Shown piece by piece: positions 35,051 through 45,900 of a stretch of 64,000 nt of DNA. Position 1 is the first letter of the stretch. The number at the start of each line of letters is the position of its first letter. A model generated the notes under the pieces. The model saw nothing but the letters and a program-made list of their open reading frames with translations, searched no databases and was not told where the DNA came from. The translations under genes and the position numbers were made by a program. Source of the stretch: Caprimulgus europaeus (lineage: Eukaryota; Chordata; Aves; Caprimulgiformes; Caprimulgidae); contig OU015526.1 of the NCBI GenBank assembly GCA_907165065.1, positions 68,781,723 through 68,845,722 of the forward strand, in the 5' to 3' direction.

Positions 35051-35057
35051 TTAAATA
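35051..35057 (+). promoter_or_regulatory. TATA-like box of SLC7A11
   Basis: TTAAATA follows the AARE pair and is the only TATA-like word in the right place. It predicts transcription starting around 35080-35090, giving a 5' untranslated region of roughly 245 bases before the ATG at 35332. The start site is inferred. Confidence 0.5.
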
Positions 35058-35331
35058 CAAGTCCACGCGGAAGCTGAGCTGGTTTCCAATGATAGGGCAG
35101 TACCAGCTCGCAGTGTGAAAGCGCAGGTGTTCCTGAGCAACGCTCAGATCCCAGCAAAGGCTCAAAGACAGTTCAGGAGCTCACTACCTGTGTGTAAGAG
35201 CAGCTGGAAAAATAAGGGAGGGCAGAGGAAGAGACTAAGGAGCTGGCTACACAGAGAAGAACAAGTCCTTGAGTTTCTGCTGGAAACTTTTTTGCCTGTG
35301 CTGGCCGTCGGTGTGGTGGTGGCACTGTAGC

Positions 35332-35608
35332 ATGGTTAGGAAAGCTGCTGTAACCACCACCTCTAATGGAAGCTACTTGCAGGGGCAAGCTAATGGCAGG
35401 TTGCCCTCAATGGACAGTGGACAGCCAGCCCAGGAGGGAAAAGTTGTGCTGAAGAAGAAAGTGACACTTTTGAGAGGGATATCCATCATAATTGGTACTA
35501 TCATTGGAGCTGGCATCTTCATCTCTCCCAAAGGCATCCTGAAGAACACGGGCAGCGTGGGTATGTCCTTGATTGTCTGGACAGCGTGTGGTATCCTCTC
35601 GCTCTTCG
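35332..35608 (+). CDS. SLC7A11: SLC7A11 (xCT) coding exon 1
   Basis: xCT is the light chain of system xc-, the plasma-membrane antiporter that takes up cystine in exchange for glutamate and feeds glutathione synthesis. It pairs with the heavy chain SLC3A2. This exon encodes residues 1-92 plus one base. The start is the ATG giving MVRKAAVTT, which matches the family N-terminus; upstream in-frame sequence has no ATG before a stop. It has the cytoplasmic tail with Ser26 in RLPSMD (the mTORC2 site known in human xCT), then TM1 with [11 protein letters not shown] (GAGIF at 59-63, the unwound substrate-binding motif) and the start of TM2. The donor is TCTTCG|GTAAGT, phase 1. It is followed by a 3.0 kb intron. 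Confidence 0.97.
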
Positions 35609-38605
35609 GTAAGTCCCTTAAAAGTTTCTAATTGGTCCAGAGAGACAGCTGGTGGATTATTACTGCTATTTGTCTGATTTTGCCATTGGATAGCAAGGCA
35701 CAGTGTGGAGCTTGAGGACCAATAGGGCTCCGGAAGGTTTTTGCTGCGTGATAGGTTGCATGGAAGGTGAGGAGGTATGCAACCCCTACGCCCCTGCCGC
35801 CTGGTAGGTAAAGATTAGATGTGTAAATTATTGTTTCTTATGGGTCCCTAAAGGAACAGGAAAAGTAAATGTCTATTTTATGCCAGACAACAATATGCTG
35901 TATGTATAATGTTTTTCTTCTGGCTGTAGAAAAGCATTATACAAAACATTTTCTTTCTATAAGAGGTAGTTTACAGCTTGCGTGTAAGGCCCCCAGCAGC
36001 TGGGGATGCGAGTCACTCCGCTCGAACACCGGCGAAATGTTTAGACAGCTCGACTTAGTTCCCTTGAGGCTAGAGTAAGGTCTGAGAGGAATAATTCCCA
36101 CTGGATGTAAGCTGTACTGGCACGAAAGGGAGCAAAATAATAACACTAATAACCCCTCTCCTCAGTGTTGTATTACTGCTCTTCACTTTCTTCCCTGCTC
36201 ACGACGTTGCTTTGAAAGATTGCCCTGCAAAATACAGTGGAATGGAAACAAATTTGTAATGCAAGTTTTATTGCTTGCCTGCCTATCATAACAGTTTTTA
36301 CTATTTTTGTGTATTTTTGAAAAATATTAAACTCTGAAGAATGCCAGTTTATTTGTTGTGTACACAAAGCCCCCATTCAGAGTGGAAAACCCCACCCTGG
36401 CCTCTGCAGGACAGAGGGTCCATTGACCTACTTAATGAGTTAATCTCAAAGAAATAAAAAAAACTAACATGAATATTGGCTTTATTTAAAACAGAAATGA
36501 CTTGTTTTCTGGCACGGGGTAGAGAGGACAAACATGGATTAACACGTGTCTGCTTAATATGTGGAATATGCAAATGCCACCCTGTGTAAATTGGCTTTGA
36601 GCTTAAAAGAAACATGGACTGTTGACAGACTAAGCCCACCCAAGCCAAACAGACAGTGCAAGCAAGTGAGGACCTGTTCTGGTTGAATGTTAAATGTGTT
36701 GGTACAATGTGCAACATAATCTGTTGAACAAATGTGGAAGTCCTGACTGTAACCAAAATTCCCCTGTAAAGAAAGACCTCAAATACAATTTATAACCCTC
36801 GCAAAAGACCTTGGTCTTTAGGTTTAGTCAAAAGAGAACTTATTTAAGCATTGCATTTTTGGCTTTAACTTTAATAGTAGTAATTTTCTGGCTGGGAAAC
36901 AAAGTCGGTACAAAAAAAAAAGAAATCTCTTTTATCAGACTGATCTTCTAGGTCACTTTCAAGATCTCAAGATGTGAAGAACTGTGTAATTTGGCCGAGC
37001 GAAAGATATTATCTCTTTCTTTGAATGGACCCGTTAGAATTATTTTTTCATATTTTTTATGCCAGGGGTGTTAATTCCCTGCATGACTTAATTATAGCAA
37101 AATCACATGCAAAGATCACTTAAGGTCTTGCTGAGGCTATGTGTATAAGAAGTATTGAAACAAGATTTCATTTCATCCTGAACCTCAACAGAAGAGGCTG
37201 CCAAGTGAAAACCCATCAATAGCCTTTTTTTTTTCTATTTAATGTGGCTGTAAGTATTCTCTTAAATACATTTTCAGGTAAGCTAAAGAATAGCAGATAA
37301 AAGCTGCCACATTTTTGAAAAGGCTCAAACAAAGCAAATGAATAAGGGTGGAATTTGTCATAATGTGGTACAGCTTTAATGGGCTTGTACATGTTATGTG
37401 GTTTTGACAACTGTAGTTTCCATTTTAAAGTGTCACAGCATAAAAGCATGCAGGGAACAAGGCCGAAATGGGTTCATGTATGTCACTGATCTTAACTCTA
37501 TGTGATGCGGTGTTTACAAACTCTGTTACTGTTTTCCTCTGGCATCTCAGACTCTCCTAAAAGGGCTGCCTGCATTTATGGTACATCTCTTCTCTACTGA
37601 TGCGGTCCACCTGTGCAGCTGAGAATCCACTGGCTTTGAGACTGGGTGATGGTTCATTAAACAACGGTAGTAGATGTTGCATGGGTGATGATGCTTTATG
37701 CAGGTCCTCATAGTTGCACTGTGCTGTTGCCTGCTCCATAATAGCAGAGGCCACTGGCAGCCTTGGAGAGCTCCCTGAGAGCTGCACATGCTGGCAATGG
37801 CACTAACATTCACTCCAAGGAGGCCTGAACCACTTCTGCATGAGCTTGGCCTCCCTAATACAGCAATGTGATAATGATTTGGATCTTATTTTAGCCAGTG
37901 TGTAAATGCACCAAAGGATGAAATGAGCCTCCTGATATGAAAATGTGAAGTTGTCTGTGTTTAAGGCGATGCAGAGATGAACTGAAATTTCATCACATTA
38001 GTAGTAGACAGCAACACTGCACCAGTGTTGAAAAGCCAGGGCTAAGCCATCCCCTGAATTTTGTATGTAAGAAGTTGGGAGTACTATTGAGGAAAATTCT
38101 TAATCTGCAATTTCTGATTCCATATTTTGGGCAGCTGATTTCTTCGCCCACAGTGGATGAGGGGGAATACAGTCTTCAGGCTTTTCTTCAGAGGCTGAGC
38201 CAGCCATCTCTGGCGCTGAAAGGAGCTGATCACCATCTGATGACACGCACACGTGTCAGAAAGCTTTCATTTGGCACTGCAGACAGGCTGGCTGAGGATC
38301 TGGGGTAGCTGATGTGACACAACGCTTTGTTGTCCCTCTTCACGAGATATGGATGAATAATGAAACGTGTTGATAGCAAATAGTTTGTTCAGTGGCTTAT
38401 GTGTAAGTGGAACTGGATGTATGTCCAGTTTGGTTAACTGCAGGTCTAGTTGAATGAATAAAAACTTAGAAAATTGCTTGAAAAAAATGATTAAAATATA
38501 TCAAAAAGTAGCTGTGTTACCATGGTAGCTCCATTGTTTAGCTGATAAATGTTTTGAAAGGTTTTTTTTTATATCTCTCCTGATAGCACTGTTTAATTCT
38601 CACAG
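35609..38605 (+). other. SLC7A11: SLC7A11 intron 1
   Basis: GT-AG intron of 2997 bp, phase 1. Apart from short A- and T-runs (for example near 36913 and 37227) I see no repeat, RNA gene or alternative exon. Confidence 0.85.
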
Positions 38606-38732
38606 GTGCCCTCTGCTATGCTGAGCTAGGAACATGCATTAAGAAATCTGGTGGTCACTACACCTATATCTTGGAGGCCTTTGGCCCATTACCTGCTTTT
38701 GTGAGAGTGTGGGTTGAATTACTCATCATTCG
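38606..38732 (+). CDS. SLC7A11: SLC7A11 coding exon 2
   Basis: This 127-bp exon encodes residues 93-134 and two bases of Arg135. The acceptor is TTCTCACAG and the donor CG|GTAAGTG. It reads [20 protein letters not shown], then [16 protein letters not shown], covering the end of TM2, the re-entrant region and TM3. Arg135, whose codon CGC is split across the intron, is the residue known in xCT to help bind the anionic substrates. The frame enters in phase 1 and leaves in phase 2, joining cleanly to exons 1 and 3. Confidence 0.97.
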
Positions 38733-41700
38733 GTAAGTGTATCGTGGCTTTTCTGTGTTTCTTTTCTGGTAGCAAGGCACTTTTCAGTCATAAAGAAATA
38801 ACCTCAGTGGGTGATGGGCAAAACAAACCAAATGCATCTTAATCAGTGAGCTGTGTTCTTTCAGTATGGCTGCTTCAGAGAATTTAACAGTGCTACTTTC
38901 CTCATCAGGACTGAAACATTCAAGAAGACATATGTGCATGTATGGGGGGAAAAAAATGATTCTTAGAAAACTGTCTGCTATACAAATTCAACTACTTGCT
39001 TTAATTTAGCTAAGCTTACTGTATCTATTTATGTCACTAGTAATGCTAATACCCATGTCTATGTAACGTATAGTGGAAGAGGGAGGTCACCTTTATGTTT
39101 TTTTCAGTCTTGCTACTAGGTTTTGGAGCAGCTGCTGTTGTCTGAACACAGGAATAACTCCTGGTGAAGCTATTGGCCAGTAGTTTTCAGATTTAGGGGC
39201 ACCATGTATTCTTTACCTGTCAATTCAAGTCCCTGTTTTTTTTTTTGTTGTTGTTTTTTTGGTTTTTTTCAATGGGGTTTTGGAGAACTTAAACTCTTGA
39301 TTACGGTGGAAAACACTAACTGGCCAAATAAAGCAACATTAAGTCCTTAAATATCTAAAATGTCCATAGCATTGTTTTGGTGCATACTCATGCAGCCCAT
39401 GACATTGTACAGGTGAATTATAATATGAAGATGATGACTGAATCATTGAATCATATCAAATAAATTGGCATAATGTAAATGGATCTTTGTATCAAACCAA
39501 AATGTGGCCCTTTAAAAAAAAAAAAAAAAAAAAAAAATATATATATTTACAACATCCCTGAGCTTGAAGAGCTTGCTACATATACAACAGGGCAACTCAC
39601 TTATGCAAAACGACTTGGGGAATGCTTCATTCCTGCCTCAGGCTAGTTAGCACTCCTTTCCCCTCTCTTCTGCAATCAGCGAGTTAGTCACAAAAGCCCA
39701 GGCTTCACTTCAAATCACAACTATGTTTACATAATATTGACAAGTTCTAGCATAGACTGTTGAGTTTAAAGGCACTGACAGTGCTGAGTCATTATGAACC
39801 CATAAATCCTTATCTTGTTTCCGGAGGAAATAATTGTGGATGTCAGATGGTCCCTTACATCCTCCCCACCCATACATAACCTTTGAATTAACTGCATAAC
39901 TTCCATCAAATGTGATGAAAGAGCAGATGTCTTAACCATATGAACTTTTTGCCAAAAGGAAAACCAGACAAGAAGAAACAGACCTGTGTTTCCACTGTGA
40001 GAAGCACAGTGCTGGGAATGTAGCTATATCATTGCACATCGTAGAATCAACAGGAGCAAGTAGCGTTAGAAATCCCATCCCCTCGTAACCTGCTCCTCAC
40101 TGGCAGAGGGACCTTATTAACCGAGGCACAAATACCCACAAGAAATCAGGCTTCGGAAATTCCTCTTCTCACAAAATTATTGTTTTACACATGACAGTGT
40201 CCCAGGAGTGTCATGAAAACACTCTTAGTCATCATGATCTGCCCCACACCCAGAAAATAATCATCTTGCATGGGAAAGAACATCAGTGGATTCTTTAATG
40301 ATCAAATCTGAGAGGCAGCGAGGGAGGTATACTTGTTACAACTTGCGATGATCAGAGCAGCGCTGCCGAAACTCTGTATAGAGTTTTTATATCTGACTCC
40401 TGCATCGGTAAATTAATTGACTGCTGCTATCAAAGAAGTTGAGACGTAAAAAGTATCTAGGTTTTTTTTTTCTTCAGTAGCTGAAGTTGCACACACACAC
40501 ACATCTCGGCTAAACTGTTTTTTCCTCTGAAAGGTTGCAGGATTATCACACCCACGGGCTGGTGAAGCAGCTGCAACCAAAATAAACTTTTCCTGCTCTC
40601 TTGTATCTTTTCAAGCACTATTTTACAGTCTAGAACACACTTAAACTCTGCCCACATCCTGATTAAACTGTGCCAGTATCACCTGCTGTTTAGATGTGCC
40701 TTATGCTGTGTTGCTCCTTATCCAGTATAAATAGGTTGTGGGTATATTACATACCTCTAAAAAAAATAAATAATAATAAATGAAGTTCTCAAACAAGAGA
40801 AGACGACTGTGCATTGTCTGTAGTACTCCTACGGTGGTTGTTAAACACGAGTTGGAGGAGAGCACGCTGCCAAATGACTCACTCACCCGTGGTATGTGCT
40901 GGGGCACTATACCTGCTCCTTTCCCTGTGGCTTTTTGTGCTCCTGGCCCTTCAGTGATAGCTGGGATTGCTCTTTCTCTCTGCTCTTGATCACCCATCTG
41001 TTAGGCGGTTGCCAATCTGTCTTTAGGATTGCAGTCAAAAGGAATTGACTGCAATCAATTGCCCGTTCCTTCAACTTCCACCTCCATTGATCGACTTCAC
41101 TGCCACCAACATCTCCCAAACGTGGGCATAAGAGACACACAGCTATTTATTAGGGGTATAATTCAAGAGCAATGTTTTTAAAAAGATAGTGGTGTGGATA
41201 GCAGTGACTGCCTCTTTAAAAAGGCCTTTCTTAAAATGAAAGGGAAAACCCCAAGTTCTGGAAAGAGGAGGCAGGAATGAGGAAAAAAGAGTCTGGGAGA
41301 GTTCCAAAGATCTGATCTTTCATCTGAACTCGGACACTTCAGACTGCTTTTGGCAGGCTGCAGTGTTTAAAAGCCGGAAGCCTGGTGATCTTATGTAAAT
41401 TAGAGTTATTGCACTGAAGTAAAGTCCGTAAATGTCTGTGTAAATCCAGCACAGAGAATATTTGGTTCCTGAGTGAAGACAAAAGTTGCAAAGGCCATTG
41501 TGAAGAACAGTCCATGTGTGTGGGTGACACACAAGCAGCAGCCTTCACTTGTCCACGCAGAAACTTTCTGAGGAAGATACTTCTGTTCTTTGCTGCTCTG
41601 CAGTTTGGTCCAATGCAATGTGTGACATTTTGGTTGAGTCATAACACTAAGAAAGTGGGTTTTGTTTCAGGGGCAAAACATGCTTGTGGAAAATTCCTTT

Positions 41701-42807
41701 ATCATTTGTTGGAGAATAATAACTTCTCTGCAGAATTTTTTCACTCTTCTACAGCATTTTGAGCAACTGTGTGTTTACTGAAGTTCTGTAAGGTGAGGCA
41801 TTATTTTATTAAATGCTGTAGATTCTTTTCACAAGAAATTTGCATGGACAATTGTTTAACTCAAAAATCCTTTGAGGCAGAATCATACACCCCTTTGTCC
41901 TTATTGTGTGTGATGAAGCACAGATGCCACCAGCCATCCAACGCAGGGTGAAAGTGTCCTCGCAAACCAAATATGAACAGATCACTGGAACTGTAATATG
42001 CAAACAGTGTCTGATCCGAGGCACAGGGTAATTTGCTGTTAATATGTGTCAGTGCTAAGGCTTCTGGCAAACATTTAGCTTGTCTCAAAGAGAAAGGCTG
42101 TATGAATATTATGAGTATTTCAAATTGGTAGATGCAACAACTGCATGCCTGCCCTTCTTCACATTTCTCTGTTCCGTGGTAGGTGCTTCTGTACTTGGAG
42201 GATTTTTGCTCTCACTTGCAGTGCGATGAGGTTGTTAGCCAATAAAATGAATAAGTCCTGTTTGCATTTTTGGAAATCCCATTTTCATTCATTTTTTTTG
42301 TGCTGTCTCAGATTTTAATGACAGACTTGGGTAGGTTTTGGATACTTAGTAAATCAGAACTCTCAGCCTGGTTGAAATAAATTTGCTTGTCTCTGAGGGG
42401 TGAGATATACCTGGCCACTAAAATTCAGTCCTTAATGACTTTCACTCAGGGTTTTGCCCATGTAATCTAATTCTTACCATGTTCACTTCAAGAGAGTGAA
42501 TGAAAATCTCTGTTGATATCTTTCCTTTCTGTTTAAGGCCACTTCACACCATGGAATGTAAGAGTGATCCTGGTAAGAAATGTTGCTGTCAAGATCAGAG
42601 CCACTGAGCAAAGTTAAACTGTTTGTGGTTTCCTGCTGCATTCAGAAATCATGGTACATGGCAGCATAGTTATGAGCAGGCACCAAAATTAAGTACCATG
42701 CACAGTTCTGTGATAGTAAAGTTACAGCATGATCCCATAAGAATGTTATCTATGTACAATTGCAGATGAATTTTGTAATTTTGTTGTTGTTGTTGTTTTT
42801 ACTCTAG
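38733..42807 (+). other. SLC7A11: SLC7A11 intron 2
   Basis: GT-AG intron of 4075 bp, phase 2. It contains an A24 run followed by ATATAT (39514-39547), a T/G-rich block at 39232-39280, a short CA repeat at 40491-40503 and a (TTG)5-T5 tract just before the acceptor (42781-42800). No alternative exon is evident. Confidence 0.85.
42781..42800 (+). repeat. (TTG)5 T5 tract forming the exon 3 acceptor region
   Basis: Five TTG units followed by T5 occupy the position of the polypyrimidine tract, with ACTCTAG directly after. The usual C/T tract is therefore replaced largely by a microsatellite. Confidence 0.9.
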
Positions 42808-42923
42808 CCCTGCTGCCACAGCAGTGATATCGTTGGCATTTGGACGTTACATTTTGGAACCTTTTTTTATGCAGTGTGAAATCCCAGAACTTGCAATTAA
42901 ACTTATTACAGCTGTTGGCATCA
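42808..42923 (+). CDS. SLC7A11: SLC7A11 coding exon 3
   Basis: This 116-bp exon encodes the last base of Arg135 through Ile173 plus one base. It reads [20 protein letters not shown] and then [18 protein letters not shown], covering TM4 and the extracellular loop after it. Cys158 in QCEIPE is the conserved cysteine that forms the disulphide with SLC3A2. The acceptor is ACTCTAG and the donor ATCA|GTAAGTA. A 7.3 kb intron follows. Confidence 0.97.
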
Positions 42924-45900
42924 GTAAGTATCCAATTTTAGGTTTCAGGGAAGGGTAAAGATGACTTAAATTAAAAAAAAAAAAAAAAGAAAAAAAAGTA
43001 ATTGCACACTGAACAAGTAGTCATTGGATGTGAATGATTATGAAATGACTGTGTATCCAATGCCAAGGGCATCAGCGCGACTTTTTGCCTGGTATGTGTT
43101 TGTGAACATATGCAGTAGTAAAAAGAATAGCAGACTTTATTAATGGCAGGGAAAATCTATTGCCAAGGCTGATTCTGTTGCCACTTGAATTAATGGCAGA
43201 ACTCTCATTACTTTTGTGGAAGCAATTTCAGTCCCTAAGAGATGGCAAGCCAGTGCCAGAGATATGGAAGAATGATTACCTGATTTTAAGTGCTTTGCTC
43301 GACTTCTGTTTTAGGAGGCAATCGAGTGCCAAGTATGATGCCGCAAAGAAATGTAGTTCTCCTGAGTGGAGTTCGGGCAATGTGAGATCATCTTCCCTAG
43401 TCCTGATCTTTCCGTCATAGCAATAAAACTTATTGAGGCACTTGCGGTTCAGGAAGCAGGAACCCAACGGATGACTTTGGGAGCAGGGTGCACAGCTTGT
43501 TGACAGTGCATGCCTGTTACCAGCAGCTTGTCCTATTCTTGCTAACTTTGCAATTAGTGTAAAAAGGATCATTTAGGGCTACAAAGAACCTCTAATTGCC
43601 AGATGAAGGAGAGAGGCTACCCTGAGACCAGGAGTTTTATAGTGTACCGGGGCTGGTGTGGGAGGCTGTGTGAGGAGGAAGACACGAATCATGATGCGAA
43701 TGGGACTCTGGAGCCATGTGTCTGTAGCACTAGGCTCCAGTTCTGCCTGGTCACTGGTGATGATGCTCCTTACACGTGTGCACGCACTTTTGCATTCAGC
43801 TATGCTGGGAGGAAAGTGCAGAGTAGACCTGAGTAACTAGTAACAGATTGTTCCTTTCAATTTGGTCAGTGCATGGGTCAGAAACAAAAGGACTAGGAAA
43901 AGGAATTAGGATATGCAAAATGATCAAAGACACACATGAGACCCTTTCAGTTTTGCACAATAATAGGTTCAGATGACTTTTTCTTTCTTTGGGGTAGGGA
44001 GTTCAATTGACACTGAATTTTCCAGTCTCCAGGTTACTGTGGCTTTTTGTAGGAGCTCTCTTGATAAGAGTTCCCTTCTGCCAGGGGTGTTAAAAAAATC
44101 AGTACGTGACTGCATCCCTTTCTAACTTAATTATGCACAAACTGTAAGTTTCAAAGGAATAATTGAATTAAGGACTTGAATTTTGAGGTCAATGACTTTT
44201 TTTATAACTACATCTGTCTAAAATATTTCAGTGCAAGATAAGGGTGAAACAGATGTTCAGTAACTTCAAGGTCACTGAGACAGAAGAAATGTTAAGTGAG
44301 GACTCCATCAAAGCATTTTGTTAAGTGCACGTGATTCTAGAACAATAAGTGAACAATTTGAAATAGATTTTTATTGCTTTTAATTTAAGGAAAGATCTGT
44401 GGGGTAAGCCAAGACTTTGCAAAGTAATTAAACAAAGAAGTAGTACTGCAGGGAAAGTGGAGTTACGCTGAAGTCATTATAGACTAAAGGGAAAGAAGCG
44501 TTCACAGCAAACTGCTTCTATGGTGAGCGTGGGTCTGGGCAGCACAAGTAGGATGAGCTGTCATTTCACCAAAATAAGGGATTCTTGTAGAAAGTTTGTA
44601 ATGGTGAATGGGATAATGCTGAGGAAAAGAGTGACATGTCAGACTGAGGCTTTATCTTTATTCTTTATGCTATGCCTTCAGTGGACTTTCAGGTGCAGTA
44701 GTTCTTGATCACAAGCTATACTTGAGCTCAGGGATCCCAGCATGTATGATTGTCATTATTGTGTAGTAAGAATTAGCTTTTGTGGTGGTAATTGTTATGA
44801 GTGTTTTATATTGTGCTTGTAGGTAGAATGATAGGTAAGATTAAGGTGTTGAGCAGAACAGACACACTGGAGCCCTGAAGATCTTATAATCCAATTTAAT
44901 GGTGCCAAAGGCATTGTTTGCTTCCACTGAAAATATTAAGTTAATCAGAAAGTGAACTGATGAACCTTTTTGTCTTCTTATCTGCTCCTGGTCACTTCTC
45001 CCTCCTGCGCCTGATGACAGAGTGCTCACTGCAGATCTGTCTTTATTGTGTTGGGGAAAAGGTAGTGGGCAACACGGTCAAACTCTGTCCTTGGGTGAGG
45101 CTTTGTTCTGTAGTTATACCTTGTTATTTCTGATCGTACCAGAAAGGGCAGGAAGAGATTTTGAAAAATCTTCAGGTGATCCCCTGCCCCCAAACACAAT
45201 ATAAACAATTCCTGACACATGTTTGTCTAAACTGGTCTTAAAACCTCAAGTGAGGGTGTTTCTTAAGCCTCACCTAATACTGTAATCCATTTCTTTCTAT
45301 CCTTGTTGCAACACAGCTTTTCTCCTTTTTTTTTTTTTCTTTTCAATGGCTTGGTGGAGAGAAGGATGGTTGTGTGGAGGTTCTCTTCAGATACCTCAGC
45401 TTTCTGAATCTCTGAAGCAAAGGCTGCCTTTTCAAACTTAGAAATCACTTTAATTCACTTGAAATTTCTCAAGGAAATTTCTGTGAGGAGAAAAACCTAG
45501 GCAAATACTGGATATGTGTATCAGTCTATTTGTCAGTCTGCCATAAACTTTTTCTAATCTCAGTCAATTTAACAGTACCTGAGAGAAGAGCAGACATCTT
45601 AAAGGTATCTAATTACTACAATTTTTATGAAAATAAGTAGCCAGGTAGAGGAGAGAGAACGTGGATATGTCCCAACATAGGGAAGAGCACCTGAAGAAAA
45701 TGCAAACAGGAGACAAGACCTTTTAAATGCCCAATTTTTCTTGACTTGGACACAGCAGCCTAAGGACACAAAGCAGAAGGGATGTCCTCCACCTTTGTTC
45801 TAATGCTAAAGATGGTCTTAGGAGAAAGAGTTAAAAACTCATTTTTCTTTTTAAGTGAAAGCTGGTAGACTCCTCCATATTTATTGTTTTGTTCCAATGA

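Noticed and set aside
35269-35331. An N-terminal extension of SLC7A11 upstream of 35332
   Set aside because: The frame is open but starts at TTG, not ATG. The ATG at 35332 gives the conserved family N-terminus.
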